A DNA stretch of 64,000 nt from contig DDIR01000050.1 in the NCBI GenBank assembly GCA_002338715.1, positions 23,432-87,431 on the forward strand, written 5' to 3'. This DNA is from Phycisphaerales bacterium UBA1845. Its GTDB lineage: Bacteria; Planctomycetota; Phycisphaerae; UBA1845. Below are positions 18,285-28,079 of this stretch, one piece after another (position 1 is the first letter of the stretch; every line of letters begins with the position of its first letter). The translations under genes were made by a program, and so were the position numbers. The notes beneath the pieces are model-generated. The model had not been told where the DNA came from and ran no database searches. It saw nothing but the letters and a program-made list of their open reading frames with translations.

Positions 18285-18356
18285 GAGTTGCCTTCCCGTC
18301 TACGTGTCTTCAGTCCAAGTCTACCACATCCACCGACGTTGTTGCCTGCGACATTC

Positions 18357-19937
18357 TTATATCGTTCGCGTCGTCCACGGTTGAATCGTGAAGCTGATCC
18401 CCGAAATCTCCTGGGGTGTTCCCAATTCCACCGCACTCGCGGGTTCGTTTCGTCCCATGCCGCGCACCCACAGGCCGCCACCGCGTTCAAACAGAATCAG
18501 GTTGGCGCACTGCCCCGGACAGACGACGTGATTGGACGAGCCAGCGCCCATCATCACCGTATCCCGCATTAGGATCACGTTGCGCACGTCGTTGGGGATC
18601 TTCGTCGTGTCGCTGATATCGAGCAGGGCGCTGCTGCTGCGGCGACTCGGCAGACGAAACGTGAACTTCGCCCGACGCGCCAGCACCACGCGATCACCGT
18701 CGCGCAATAATTGCTGGCGACCGCGTCGGCCGCCGATTTCCACTTCGTGCGGACTCATCAGAAAGTAATCGTCTTCGACGCGGGCGATTTCCGCGTGACG
18801 CTCGCCCAGGTCGGAGAAGATCGGAATCTGTGCCGGGTCGTTAGAAGCCGCTCGCCCGATCGTCGCGTGCGAATCGCGCAGAATCAAATAGCTTCCACCA
18901 CCGTCGACCAGCAGATGCAGCGCTGCGAGCGATGACGACACCGCGTTTCGCGCGTCCACGCCGATCGTATCAGCCAACGCGTTTTGCTGCTGCCGCACAT
19001 CGGCAGGGACAGCCACGGTATTGGCCAGCGCGTTCGAGTTGAAATCGCCAAGGGGTCCGCTGCCGAGTTGGAGCAGGTTCTCATCCACCTTGACGAGCAG
19101 GTCGATCGCTCGCTTGGTCCATTTGGCCTGCGGAAACAGCGTCGCGAGTCGCTGCGTCAATCGACGGGCTTCGTCAAAGTCGCTTGTTTGCAGGGCACGC
19201 GATGCACGCTGTGCCAAGGTGAGGCACTCGGCCAGTTCACGCTTCGCTGCTTGCGCCGATTCCAGCGGATCGAGCAGGTCCAGGTCGTGTTTCATCTGCG
19301 CCAGGCGTCCTTCAACGAGGGCACTTCGCGCATCTTTGATCACGGTGGCCACGATGTTACGCTCCAACTGGATCGCTGCTTCATCGTGGGCATTGATCTT
19401 GCGCGAACGAATCAGCCGATCAATAGCCGCTCCGAGCTGCTTTTCCGAGTAGCGTTTCTTTGCTTGGGCCAACAGTTCCGCACCGCGCTTTTCGCGCGAC
19501 TCCAACTCACGCTTCAACTGGTCGAATTCTTCTTCGCCTTCCGGCGCGTTTTCGAGAATGCGACGACCGGCTGCCAGCGATCCGGCGTGGATGCGATGCT
19601 TGGCCAACTCGACCTGGTGACGTCGTTCGGTGCGTTGACGTGAAACCTCATCCGCGACGGCTGCAACCTGCTTGCGCAGCTCGTCGATTTTTTCCGGCGA
19701 ACCATCGCAGCGGTCGGCTTTTCCCAGCGCGAGAAACGCTTCGGTGAAGCGGTCGGCTCGATAGTGCTCGCGAGCGCGTTCGATGAAAGCCTCAGCCAAT
19801 CGAGCCCGCAACTTAGCGCCCTTGGCGTGGGCGGAGATTTCCGCTTCGGATGTGATGCGCAGGGCGTCGTCGAGGCGTCCAGAGGCGATCGCCTGGTCAG
19901 CCGCTTTGAGCCTGGCATGTAATAATCCGCGAAACAT
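18357..19937 (-). CDS. Helical-repeat protein with C-terminal FHA domain
   Basis: The 526-aa protein has an alpha-helical N-terminal two-thirds (about residues 1-290) with heptad and TPR-like character, rich in Arg, Glu and Ala. An FHA domain follows at about 345-430, recognised from HATIGRAASNDPAQIPI and then ERHAEIARVEDDYFLM. The last 90 residues (MGAGSSNHVV and then ANLILFERGGGLWVRGMG) look like a second, degenerate FHA unit. FHA domains bind phosphothreonine peptides, and the neighbouring kinase is the likely partner. The start at 19937 (MFRGLLHARL) has GAGGA upstream. No membrane segment is seen, so it is cytoplasmic. Confidence 0.8.
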   Translation of the reverse strand: MFRGLLHARLKAADQAIASGRLDDALRITSEAEISAHAKGAKLRARLAEAFIERAREHYRADRFTEAFLALGKADRCDGSPEKIDELRKQVAAVADEVSRQRTERRHQVELAKHRIHAGSLAAGRRILENAPEGEEEFDQLKRELESREKRGAELLAQAKKRYSEKQLGAAIDRLIRSRKINAHDEAAIQLERNIVATVIKDARSALVEGRLAQMKHDLDLLDPLESAQAAKRELAECLTLAQRASRALQTSDFDEARRLTQRLATLFPQAKWTKRAIDLLVKVDENLLQLGSGPLGDFNSNALANTVAVPADVRQQQNALADTIGVDARNAVSSSLAALHLLVDGGGSYLILRDSHATIGRAASNDPAQIPIFSDLGERHAEIARVEDDYFLMSPHEVEIGGRRGRQQLLRDGDRVVLARRAKFTFRLPSRRSSSALLDISDTTKIPNDVRNVILMRDTVMMGAGSSNHVVCPGQCANLILFERGGGLWVRGMGRNEPASAVELGTPQEISGISFTIQPWTTRTI

Positions 19938-20099
19938 GGACGAATCCTCGAGTCAAAACAAACCCAACGTATTCACCTTTTAATTCGGGTTCAAAGGTCA
20001 GTTATTCGCGGGAGTTTGAAGCGATTGAAAAATGGATCAACCCAGTCGGGTACGCGCGGCGGCGGATTCGCCTAACATCATGTTAATGCATAGGTTACG

Positions 20100-23009
20100 C
20101 TAGGTCGTCGACATCGCCGAAATCACGTTGCTGCGGGCGGCTCGAAGTGCCGGTCGAATGCCCGCGACCAGGCAGACCAGCCAGGTCACGCCCACTCCGA
20201 ACATTACCCGTCCGATTGGAACCACCCACGGAATTTCGATTCCGAGTAGCCGCGTGATCAGAATGTTCCCCCCGTATGCCGCGTGCAATCCGAGGCCGAC
20301 ACCGATCAGCGAACCGAGCAGCCCCAGGACGAGCGCCTCAACCAACACCAACCGAGCGATCAGCGATTGCGTTGCGCCGACCGAACGAAGAACCGCGATC
20401 TGCTGCGAGCGGCTGGTGACGCTGACCATCATCAGGTTGGCAACCCCCAACGTCGCGACGAGAAGCGAGATCATCGGAACGGCTGAGATGGCGATCGTGG
20501 CGTTGCGGATGTCGCGATCGATCTCTTGTTTGATGCGGCGCAGCGTTCCGGTTTGTGCGAAAGGCCGCTTGATCAAACCCTTGACCTGTTCCAGCACGAT
20601 GCGTTCGCGATAGATTTCCCAACGAGCGGCTGGCGTCAGTTCGACCCATTGATCGCAGAGAAAATCGATCGCTGCAACGTGCTCGCGATACAACTGTCGA
20701 AGGGCTGGTCCCCAATACACGCGATCTTGATCGCCCATCTCCGCAATCTCTTTGCGCAGCACGTCGAGTTCGCCTTCATCAAGCGGAAGCAAGGGCAGCC
20801 ATTGGTCGATGCGTTCCCACCACCACGTGCGCGATTCAGGCGGGACCGATGTTGCTTCAAATGCCTTGGGCGTTGGCGACGTTTCGAGATCGATGTTCAT
20901 CATGAACATCGTCAACGTGTCGATACCGAAATTCTTGCGAAGGTCGTCGAGCGTGCCCAATACCGAACTGCTCGACGCGAGCATCATGTAGCTGTCGGCT
21001 TGGAAGTATTGAACGGCGATATCCATCGCGGGCGATCGCACGACGCCGGCAACCTCAAAGTCGACGGTTTTGTTGGCGATCGTGACGGGGACCTTGTCGC
21101 CGAGGTTGTATCCAAACGAATGCGACGCTTCGGGTGGCAGGAGAATATACCCGCCGCGCATGAGTTTTTCGCGGGCGTCATCCGCATCGCCCTGAAGAAA
21201 CTCCAGCTTGGCCATCGAAAGGAACGTGTCGGGATCGCCGGCAGCAAAGACGCTTTCCGACTTGAGCAGGCTCAGCAGTGACGTATGTCGCGACTGAATT
21301 CGACACGGGACGTCGTTAAGCGGCGTCGTTTCGGAGACGCCCTTGATGTGTTCAACTTCTTTGAGCAGGTCGGCTTCGATGGGGTCGCTGGTCCAAACGA
21401 ACGTGCCGGCGAGTTTGGTGGGAAAGTCCCACGCGTAGACGATGCTTTCCCCGCGCATAAGCACATAGACCACCATCGACAAACCGACCATCAGCGTCCA
21501 GCAGACACCCGCAGCCCGCCACGGCTCCCGGGCAATCTGGTCCGCGGCCAACCTGCGATCGACGCCAAGCAGAGGGGCAGCGATCAGCAAAGCAAGCCGG
21601 CCAACCACCAATACCAATGCGGGCGCCAGCAACATGTAACCGCCGTAATGCAGCGCCGTTCCGGCAAATAAGGTGATCGGTTTCAGCCAATGCGCGGGCT
21701 CGACGGTTTCGATCATCAGGTGGAATAGCCCGATGAGAACGACGCCGGCCAGCGCTGCGATCACGATGGTGCGATGTCGCTGAGGTTTGGCTTGGGAATT
21801 AACGGCTTCCAATGGCGAGACCATCGCCCCTTGCGAAAGCAGGGCGGTGGCGCCGAGGATGGTCGTGATCAACCCGCCGATGACACCAACACAAATGCCC
21901 CACATTCCAAATCGCACTGAGTGGATGATGTCTTCAACGTGCGGAACCCAGGCGACCGCAGCGTTGGTCATGAGCATGCCGCAGGGCACGCCGAGGATGG
22001 CGCCGATGACACCAAGTGGCACTACTTCGGCATAGACGAGCGCAGCAAGTTGCTTACGCGTCATACCGAGACAGCGGATGGTGCCGAGGATGCGAATCCG
22101 CTGCATCATTCCCATGCTCATCGTCGTGATGATGATGAAGAATGACGTAAGGAGCGTGATAAACGTGTACAGGAGCAACATCAGATGAGACACGTTGCGG
22201 GCTTCACGGAGTTGATTGACCTTTGCGCCGGCGGTTGTGACGAGGTAGCCTTGACCTTGTTGGCGGATAAGGTTGCGGATTTCCTCGGCTTTTTCTGCGA
22301 TGTATTCCGGTGTGTCGTTGGCGACGATGCAGTCGATCACCGAAACGCGGTTCTTCTCATGACGCATCTCCTGCACGTCGCGCAAGTTCATATAAACGGA
22401 AGGCTTTTGAAAAAACGCCACCCGGCGACCGGAAACGATGCCGCAGACTTTCACCGGGCGAACCGGATCGTTGATCAAACCTTCGACGTAAACGGTGTCG
22501 CCCAACTTGATGTTCAAATCCGACGCCAGCCGGGATTCGAGTACGATCACATCGCGATCGGTGGGTTGGATGCCCTCACCGATCATGTCCTTTTGCTTGC
22601 GGAACTGTGCTTCGTTGGCTGGATCGATGCCCACGACGTCGATCGGATCCTTGCGGGCGTGGGTCAGGTCGATTTCTTCGCCGGGAGTGGGCGCATCGAC
22701 CGGAGTAACCAGATGCATCCTCGTTTTGTAACGTGATGTAACGCGGACCACGCCGTCGAGCTTCGCGATCTGTGCGGCGATTCCCTCGTCGATACTACCC
22801 CAATGTCCGCTGGGTGATTGGATGCTGACGTGGCTATGACCAAGCCAATTGTCGACAACCTGCTCGGCGATGGTGGCTTCGACGGAGGAATAGAGGCTCG
22901 ACACCGCGACGACGGTACCGACGCCGAGCATTACCGCGAGGACAATGGCGATGGTACGGCCCGGATTAGCGCGCCAGTTCCGTGTAGCGAGTTGCAACCA
23001 GTGTCGCAT
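20100..23009 (-). CDS. ABC transporter permease with FtsX domains (MacB/LolE-like)
   Basis: This 969-aa permease has an N-terminal membrane segment (about 16-38) followed by a periplasmic MacB-like domain. A cluster of three to four membrane segments with FtsX features lies around residues 270-400 (LLLYTFITLLTSFFIIITTM). Further membrane segments and a second large periplasmic domain follow, then a final FtsX membrane block (about 850-960). This two-block architecture resembles the permeases of lipoprotein or peptide exporters. Its start overlaps the end of the ATPase gene by 44 bp, so the two are one translational unit. Substrate is unknown; lipoprotein release is possible, since the ATPase is LolD-like. 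Confidence 0.87.
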   Translation of the reverse strand: MRHWLQLATRNWRANPGRTIAIVLAVMLGVGTVVAVSSLYSSVEATIAEQVVDNWLGHSHVSIQSPSGHWGSIDEGIAAQIAKLDGVVRVTSRYKTRMHLVTPVDAPTPGEEIDLTHARKDPIDVVGIDPANEAQFRKQKDMIGEGIQPTDRDVIVLESRLASDLNIKLGDTVYVEGLINDPVRPVKVCGIVSGRRVAFFQKPSVYMNLRDVQEMRHEKNRVSVIDCIVANDTPEYIAEKAEEIRNLIRQQGQGYLVTTAGAKVNQLREARNVSHLMLLLYTFITLLTSFFIIITTMSMGMMQRIRILGTIRCLGMTRKQLAALVYAEVVPLGVIGAILGVPCGMLMTNAAVAWVPHVEDIIHSVRFGMWGICVGVIGGLITTILGATALLSQGAMVSPLEAVNSQAKPQRHRTIVIAALAGVVLIGLFHLMIETVEPAHWLKPITLFAGTALHYGGYMLLAPALVLVVGRLALLIAAPLLGVDRRLAADQIAREPWRAAGVCWTLMVGLSMVVYVLMRGESIVYAWDFPTKLAGTFVWTSDPIEADLLKEVEHIKGVSETTPLNDVPCRIQSRHTSLLSLLKSESVFAAGDPDTFLSMAKLEFLQGDADDAREKLMRGGYILLPPEASHSFGYNLGDKVPVTIANKTVDFEVAGVVRSPAMDIAVQYFQADSYMMLASSSSVLGTLDDLRKNFGIDTLTMFMMNIDLETSPTPKAFEATSVPPESRTWWWERIDQWLPLLPLDEGELDVLRKEIAEMGDQDRVYWGPALRQLYREHVAAIDFLCDQWVELTPAARWEIYRERIVLEQVKGLIKRPFAQTGTLRRIKQEIDRDIRNATIAISAVPMISLLVATLGVANLMMVSVTSRSQQIAVLRSVGATQSLIARLVLVEALVLGLLGSLIGVGLGLHAAYGGNILITRLLGIEIPWVVPIGRVMFGVGVTWLVCLVAGIRPALRAARSNVISAMSTT

Positions 23010-23706
23010 CCAGGTTCCTCGAATCGTTGATGGTTCCGACGATCTTGCCGTCTTTCAGGACGATGATGCGATCGGCAAAGCGGGCTCCGATGGGTTCGTG
23101 CGTCACCGCGATCACCGTGCGTTGTTGCTCGTCGACGAGTTTGCGAAGCAGCGCCCAGATGGATTCGGCGTGACGCGAATCGAGGTTGCCAGTCGGCTCG
23201 TCGGCGAGCAGGAGGGCTGGGTCGTTCAAGAGCGACCGGGCGATGGCCACACGCTGCTGCTCACCGCCCGACAGCGCCTGGGGCCGATGCTGCATGCGGT
23301 GACTCATGTCCACCGAATCGAGCAGTTCCTTCGCCACAGTTTGCGCCGAACCGTTATTTCCGCCGCCAATCAAAGATGGCAGCGCAACGTTTTCGATCGC
23401 AGTCAGCGTTGGGAGCAGGTTGAAGTTCTGAAAGACCACGCCAAGCCGCGATCGACGCAGCAGGGTGCGCTTGCGGTCGGACATCGCCGCGATGTCCTGC
23501 CCTTCGATAAGGATTTCGCCCGACGTCGGCAGATCAAGCCCGCCGATCAGGTGAAGCAGCGTGCTCTTGCCGGAACCGCTCGCGCCCATGATGACCAGGA
23601 ATTCGCCGGCTGACACGTCAAGCGAGACGCCATCGAGCGCGTGAACAGTCTCCGCACCGAGGCGAAATGCCTTGCGAAGATCTTTAACTTGCAGGACAGC
23701 GGACAT
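22966..23706 (-). CDS. ABC transporter ATP-binding protein (LolD/MacB type)
   Basis: The 246-aa ATPase shows Walker [13 protein letters not shown] (about residues 39-50), the Q-loop [18 protein letters not shown], signature [16 protein letters not shown], Walker [13 protein letters not shown] and the switch His in [27 protein letters not shown] is typical of the LolD/MacB/FtsE group that works with FtsX-type permeases. It is the first gene of a two-gene unit with the permease, overlapping it by 44 bp. Confidence 0.94.
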   Translation of the reverse strand: MSAVLQVKDLRKAFRLGAETVHALDGVSLDVSAGEFLVIMGASGSGKSTLLHLIGGLDLPTSGEILIEGQDIAAMSDRKRTLLRRSRLGVVFQNFNLLPTLTAIENVALPSLIGGGNNGSAQTVAKELLDSVDMSHRMQHRPQALSGGEQQRVAIARSLLNDPALLLADEPTGNLDSRHAESIWALLRKLVDEQQRTVIAVTHEPIGARFADRIIVLKDGKIVGTINDSRNLDATLVATRYTELAR

Positions 23707-23831
23707 TGGGATGATTCTAACGGCTCAAACCGGCTTGACCACACGACCCAAATGACGATCGATCCGTTCGACGGCGTTGGGCCGGTTTGGTGAGGCAGTG
23801 GTCTTAGACTTCAGGTTGCGACTTTGCTCAC

Positions 23832-23867
23832 AAAAAAACGCCACCTTGCCGTGAAGCAAGGTGGCGT
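23832..23867 (-). terminator. Intrinsic terminator of the prepilin-like gene
   Basis: A perfect 12-bp stem (ACGCCACCTTGC with GCAAGGTGGCGT, 23838-23867) with a 6-base loop is followed on the minus strand by seven T residues (23832-23838). It lies 85 bp after the stop of the gene at 23952-25004 and isolates it from the ABC genes. Confidence 0.9.
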
Positions 23868-23951
23868 TATGGAATTCAATTTTGATTCGGGTGGCAGTCT
23901 GAGATCCAAGATCCCAATCTGTGACCTGAAATCAACGTGATCGCATGAGCC

Positions 23952-25004
23952 TTAGAAATTCACAACTTCGAATTCGTTGGCGGAACTTCCGTCGGTCGTC
24001 GAGATGACGGTGGACGAATTCTTTCCCTTGGTGGTCAAAATCAGGTCTGCAGGCAGCGTATCAAGTTGCCATCCCAAGCCTCTCACGAGAATACAAACGC
24101 AGATGCCATTGGGGCACTCGGGCGGCATATTATTCTGCGGGATGTCGACACCTCCGAAGCCTTTGATTTTGATCCAGGATGCGTGTCCGTCGCCAAATGC
24201 CGCGTTGAAATGCCAGTCCTTTTTATGGAAACCCTTGGCCACATAATTGCCAATGTCATAAGGCCAAAAACACCCTGGGACACTCTGGTCGTATTCCTCC
24301 GTGTTGTTAGCGAAGAATGCGTAGCGAGCGGCCAACTCCGTGTACATGATTGTGTTGCCCGGATTCGGAACGCGGGAAAGCGGGCGACGGTACATGGAGT
24401 TGGACTTATAGGTCGGTTCGTTCGCAGCGGCAACAAACAGCGGGTTGGCAAAATACGAAGTGCCGTAATAGTCAAACGCCGAAAGCTTGCTGTCTTTCCA
24501 GCCTTTCATGTGCATTCCGCTGAAACCTTTGTCGGAGGGGCACATGAAGTTCGGCATCTCGATTTCGGCGTCTTTGTTCCAATCGGCGAACGCTCCCGAG
24601 ATTCTGTTCAGTCCCTTGTAGAGCACGTAGTTGAGTGGGCGGTGCTGCGAACCGATTTCGATCGTCTGTCGACCGCTCCAGCTTGAGTTGTTGGCGTTCT
24701 TCGTTGCACCCCTACCGCTGCGTCCACCAAATCCGGCGTAAGACAAGTGCGATTTCGGGTATGTCCCGTCGCCCTGGGCGACCGGAATCGAGTTTTCGTT
24801 GCGGTCGTCGGAACTGTAGGTCAATGACGCCTGTGCGATGCCGCGGATGTTGGCAAGACACGCAAGCCGCTTGGCCTGCTGACGGGCTTTGCTCAACGAA
24901 GGCAGCAAGATCGCCACAAGCAAGGCGATAATCGAGACGACAACCAGCAATTCAACCAAGGTAAAACCGCTTCTGGTTTTGCGACAAAGTGCTTTTGATT
25001 TCAT
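23952..25004 (-). CDS. Prepilin-like secreted protein (planctomycete H-x-DG type)
   Basis: The 350-aa protein begins with a type IV prepilin leader: basic MKSKALCRKTRSG, then FTLVELLVVVSIIALLVAIL, with predicted cleavage after Gly13. A helix with KARQQAKRLACLANIRGI follows, and near the C-terminus HFNAAFGDGHASW, the His-to-DG pattern of the pseudopilin-like proteins that are greatly expanded in planctomycetes. They are thought to be secreted or surface-displayed via a type II/IV-like system; their true role is unknown. GGAG lies before the ATG at 25004. The gene stands alone, with its own terminator. Confidence 0.88.
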   Translation of the reverse strand: MKSKALCRKTRSGFTLVELLVVVSIIALLVAILLPSLSKARQQAKRLACLANIRGIAQASLTYSSDDRNENSIPVAQGDGTYPKSHLSYAGFGGRSGRGATKNANNSSWSGRQTIEIGSQHRPLNYVLYKGLNRISGAFADWNKDAEIEMPNFMCPSDKGFSGMHMKGWKDSKLSAFDYYGTSYFANPLFVAAANEPTYKSNSMYRRPLSRVPNPGNTIMYTELAARYAFFANNTEEYDQSVPGCFWPYDIGNYVAKGFHKKDWHFNAAFGDGHASWIKIKGFGGVDIPQNNMPPECPNGICVCILVRGLGWQLDTLPADLILTTKGKNSSTVISTTDGSSANEFEVVNF

Positions 25005-25234
25005 TTAATTTTTCTCCAGACCTCATTCCCGTTTAATTGGTTGGGTCAGACGCAATTCAAATGGACAATGGGTACAACTTCAACCCAATGACCAAGGGTT
25101 TTTCTAATATTCGTGATGGAGATTGACGCAAGTGCGAGTTCGGCGCGCAACCAACCCGCTCCGAAAATCGGATGGCCTACACAGCACCTATAAGTATCGG
25201 CACTAAATGCGACAAAGTCAAGTAACTCTTCGTA

Positions 25235-25274
25235 GATTGATCGAGTCACGCTGGGATTGATCGAGTTACGCTGG
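25235..25274. repeat. Tandem duplication, 2 x 20 bp
   Basis: GATTGATCGAGTCACGCTGG is repeated head to tail with one C-to-T difference in the second copy. Confidence 0.95.
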
Positions 25275-25520
25275 GATTAACCGCGAGTTTCGGCCTGCAG
25301 TTTAGCCCCAGCAAGCCTCAGATACGCTTCCATGCCGCTCCTTGCCCAATAATTGGCACCAACCGGTTTCGCGTTGATTCGCGGCAAATTGTGTCGTAGA
25401 TGTTTCCTTTAAATGCCCGGTTGCTGAGCGCAATTGGCGCACCAGCTGACGCGTATGCCAACGACTCGCCGGGACAAGCACCTTCGCGTAAGATTTGGTT
25501 TTGCGCTCGAATCGGAGCGG

Positions 25521-25548
25521 CAGCATGGGCCAATCAGCATGGGCCAAT
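25521..25548. repeat. Tandem duplication, 2 x 14 bp
   Basis: CAGCATGGGCCAAT is repeated exactly, about 70 bp before lpxA. Confidence 0.95.
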
Positions 25549-25619
25549 CCAATGCCGCCACCGGATCGAGAGGATGACGAGCGCTGAACTCCCGGTCGGA
25601 TATCATTGAGGGTATCGCG

Positions 25620-26426
25620 ATGATTCACCCCACAGCCGTGATCGACAAACAAGCAGCCCTAGCCGACGGTGTTGAGGTCGGACCTTACACGGTTATTGAA
25701 GGTCCGGTGCGAATTGGCGAGGGTACGCGCATCTGCGCGCACGCGTACCTCGAGGGAGACACCGACATCGGGCGCGAGTGCGTCATCTACCCATTTGCCA
25801 GCATCGGCGCTGCGCCGCAGGATCACAGCTATGACGGTGCGCGAAGTCTGTGTCGCGTCGGTGATCGGACAATCATTCGCGAAGGCGCGACCATTCATCG
25901 CGGAACCTCAGAAGGTTCGGTTACGAGTGTCGGAAACGATTGCATGCTCATGTCCAACTCGCACGTCGCCCATGACTGCACCGTTGAGGACCATGTGGTC
26001 ATGTCCAGCGGCGTGTTGTTGGCCGGTCATGTCACCATCTTCCATCACGCGGTCCTCGGAGGTGCGGCGATGGTTCAGCAGTTCGGCCGCATCGGCGAGT
26101 ACGCGATGATCAGCGGCGCATCACTGATGACCCGTGATGCTGCGCCGTTCTTGACATATTCCGATCGTTGCTATTGTCACGGGATCAATCGTGTTGGAAT
26201 GCGACGCGGTGGTTTCGACAGCGAGTCGATCGACGAAGTCCGCCATCTCCATCGCAAGGTCTTCCGCGAAACGGCACATCTCTACCGCGCGGCTCAAGAG
26301 TTGGCCGGTACAACGCGAACCAAAGCCGGCGAACGATTTCTTGAGTTCATATTGGCCGAAAGCAAACGCGGGATCGGTTCATCGCGCCGCACGGCCATAC
26401 GGAAAGAAACCGAACGCACCGATTAA
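25620..26426 (+). CDS. lpxA: Acyl-ACP--UDP-N-acetylglucosamine O-acyltransferase
   Basis: LpxA transfers the 3-hydroxyacyl chain to UDP-GlcNAc, the first step of lipid A synthesis. The 268-aa protein has the left-handed beta-helix hexapeptide repeats over its first two-thirds. The catalytic His118 is seen in NSHVAHDC, and the downstream QQFGRIGEYAMISGAS and NRVGMRRGGF stretches match the family, as does the helical C-terminal domain. Length is normal. No other lpx gene is adjacent. With lptB it indicates an LPS-bearing outer membrane. Confidence 0.95.
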   Translation: MIHPTAVIDKQAALADGVEVGPYTVIEGPVRIGEGTRICAHAYLEGDTDIGRECVIYPFASIGAAPQDHSYDGARSLCRVGDRTIIREGATIHRGTSEGSVTSVGNDCMLMSNSHVAHDCTVEDHVVMSSGVLLAGHVTIFHHAVLGGAAMVQQFGRIGEYAMISGASLMTRDAAPFLTYSDRCYCHGINRVGMRRGGFDSESIDEVRHLHRKVFRETAHLYRAAQELAGTTRTKAGERFLEFILAESKRGIGSSRRTAIRKETERTD

Positions 26427-26879
26427 CATTTCCAAGTAATTTCGCTCAACCCCATCACGCCGCCCGCTCTATCTTTACATCGCCAGCGCAACCAAATGTG
26501 AATATGGCTAGATTGCGGAAATGCGCCAAAGGTTTGAACAACAAGTGTGGGTAGACTGCGCGTTCAATCAGATGGGGGGATATTATCCATGCACACCCCA
26601 GCACCGGCGCTGACTGAGTAAAACGCGATTTGTCGGATGAATTTTGCTGCGAGTTTTCTATTGCGAACCAGTCAGCCGCTTGTAGGATGTGCCCGGTTGC
26701 ATCGTTTTGCACTGACACTTCTGAGTGTTTTGTTTCAAATTGAATCAGGCTTCCTTCGATTCGACGTGCCGTTTCGGCGCGTGTTGCGAACCGTTGTTGA
26801 ACACCCTGTCAGTAGCAATCAAGGGCGACCCCGAATTCAAAAGCCATGAAGCTGAAGACGCTTCTTTCCCCTCCGGAAG

Positions 26880-26920
26880 GCACCCGGCATCCCCAAACGA
26901 TGTCGGGTGCTTTCTCCTTT
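26880..26920 (+). terminator. Terminator-like hairpin
   Basis: GCACCCGGCAT (26880-26890) pairs with ATGTCGGGTGC (26900-26910) with one G-U pair, followed by TTTCTCCTTT. It lies about 450 bp after lpxA, so it may end a long lpxA 3' end or a short independent transcript. Confidence 0.6.
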
Positions 26921-26925
26921 ATTGC

Positions 26926-26953
26926 ATTTTGTTTCGACTTATTTTGTTTCGAC
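26926..26953. repeat. Short tandem duplication, about 15-bp period
   Basis: ATTTTGTTTCGAC occurs at 26926-26938 and again at 26941-26953. Confidence 0.85.
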
Positions 26954-27222
26954 CCATTCGCGTGGTCTCGATTCATCCCCGGCGATGCCGCCCCGCGTTA
27001 ACAGACCGTATCGTCAAACGACCCTGTTTATCAATCGATTGCCTAACACCTTTTCGCGGCACAACTTGCATAAACCGCAGATCGATCCGCCAACACCCAT
27101 CAGTCCACCCGAGCCGGCAGACGAAGTCCGACACTTGCCCAACGATGGAGAATGAAATAAAAGCAGGGGTGCTGCGAATGTTTGTTTGGATCAATGCGAC
27201 AAGTTAGCGAAACGAGGGAGCG

Positions 27223-28056
27223 ATGCTGAACCAATTCAAGGTGGGAAGTTGCATGTTGGCTGTTGTGATGGCGGCGGCATTGCCAAATGCCTCGTTCGGG
27301 CAGAACGCACCCGACCAGGACGGCGCCAACGCCGAAGTGACAATCTCTTCCACCGCGCCCGAAGTCGTGTCGATTCTCGAACGACTCGAACAAGCCGGTA
27401 AAGACATCAAGACCATCCGCTGCAAAGTCGAATTCAAAACCGAAGACACCTTGAACATCACCGAAACCACCCGCTATGGCAGCATCCAGTTCAAACGCGC
27501 CGAGCCCAATCCGATGTTTCTGGTGTCCTTCGACAAGATGGTCGCCGACGGCACCGTCCTCCGTCAAAAGGTCTGGTATCTCTTCCGCGATCGGTGGCTG
27601 ATCGAAGCCAACAGCAAAAGTCAGAACCGCATCGATCGTGAAATTCTCGAGCCCGGTGAGCAAGCCGACTTCTTTGATCTCGACAAAGCCCCGTTCCCCA
27701 TGCCATTCGGGCAGAAGAAAGAGCAGATCCTCAAGAATTTCGAGGTCAAGCTCATCCCGCCTCAACCGGGTGATCCCGACGACTGTGACCATCTGCTCTG
27801 CAAACCCAAGGATGAGTCCGGTCTTGCCCGCGATTATGGCCGACTCGATTACTACGTGTCTCGCAAGCTGAATCTACCGCTGCGAATTCTGGTCGAAGAC
27901 GCCCCCGGCACCAACCTGAAGGTCGCCGACTTTGAAGACCTCACAGAAAAAAGCATCAATATGGATTTGCCCGACAGCGCGTTTGTTTTACCCAAGGAAA
28001 CAGACGGGTATCATAAGACCACAGAGCCCAAGCGCCCTCAGCCACCCGGAGAATAG
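27223..28056 (+). CDS. LolA-like secreted protein
   Basis: The 277-aa product has a signal peptide (MLNQFKVGSCMLAVVMAAAL, likely cleaved near ASFGQ). The body has alternating beta strands: KTIRCKVEFKTEDTLN, then VWYLFRDRWLIEANSKSQN, then LDYYVSRKLNLPLRILVED. This matches the LolA/LolB half-barrel outer-membrane-lipoprotein carrier fold as found in planctomycete paralogues. It would bind a hydrophobic ligand in the periplasm. Assignment to true LolA function is not possible, since these proteins are widely duplicated. Its stop lies 23 bp before tdh, so co-transcription is likely though not functionally explained. Confidence 0.65.
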   Translation: MLNQFKVGSCMLAVVMAAALPNASFGQNAPDQDGANAEVTISSTAPEVVSILERLEQAGKDIKTIRCKVEFKTEDTLNITETTRYGSIQFKRAEPNPMFLVSFDKMVADGTVLRQKVWYLFRDRWLIEANSKSQNRIDREILEPGEQADFFDLDKAPFPMPFGQKKEQILKNFEVKLIPPQPGDPDDCDHLLCKPKDESGLARDYGRLDYYVSRKLNLPLRILVEDAPGTNLKVADFEDLTEKSINMDLPDSAFVLPKETDGYHKTTEPKRPQPPGE

Positions 28057-28079
28057 GCGCCCATCAACTTACTTGGGGG

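Larger units (their letters stand above)
25005..25619. other. Divergent intergenic region with two short tandem duplications
   Basis: The region lies between the prepilin-like gene (minus) and lpxA (plus) and holds no credible gene. It has a 20-bp tandem duplication at 25235-25274 and a 14-bp one at 25521-25548. Both promoters must be here, but I cannot assign either securely. Confidence 0.5.
26427..27222. other. Intergenic region with orphan terminator and short repeat
   Basis: In this 796-bp stretch I see no credible gene. It holds a terminator-like hairpin (26880-26920) far from the end of lpxA and an imperfect 15-bp tandem duplication just after it (26926-26953). The LolA-like gene start at 27223 is preceded by a GAGGGAG ribosome binding site. 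Confidence 0.5.
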
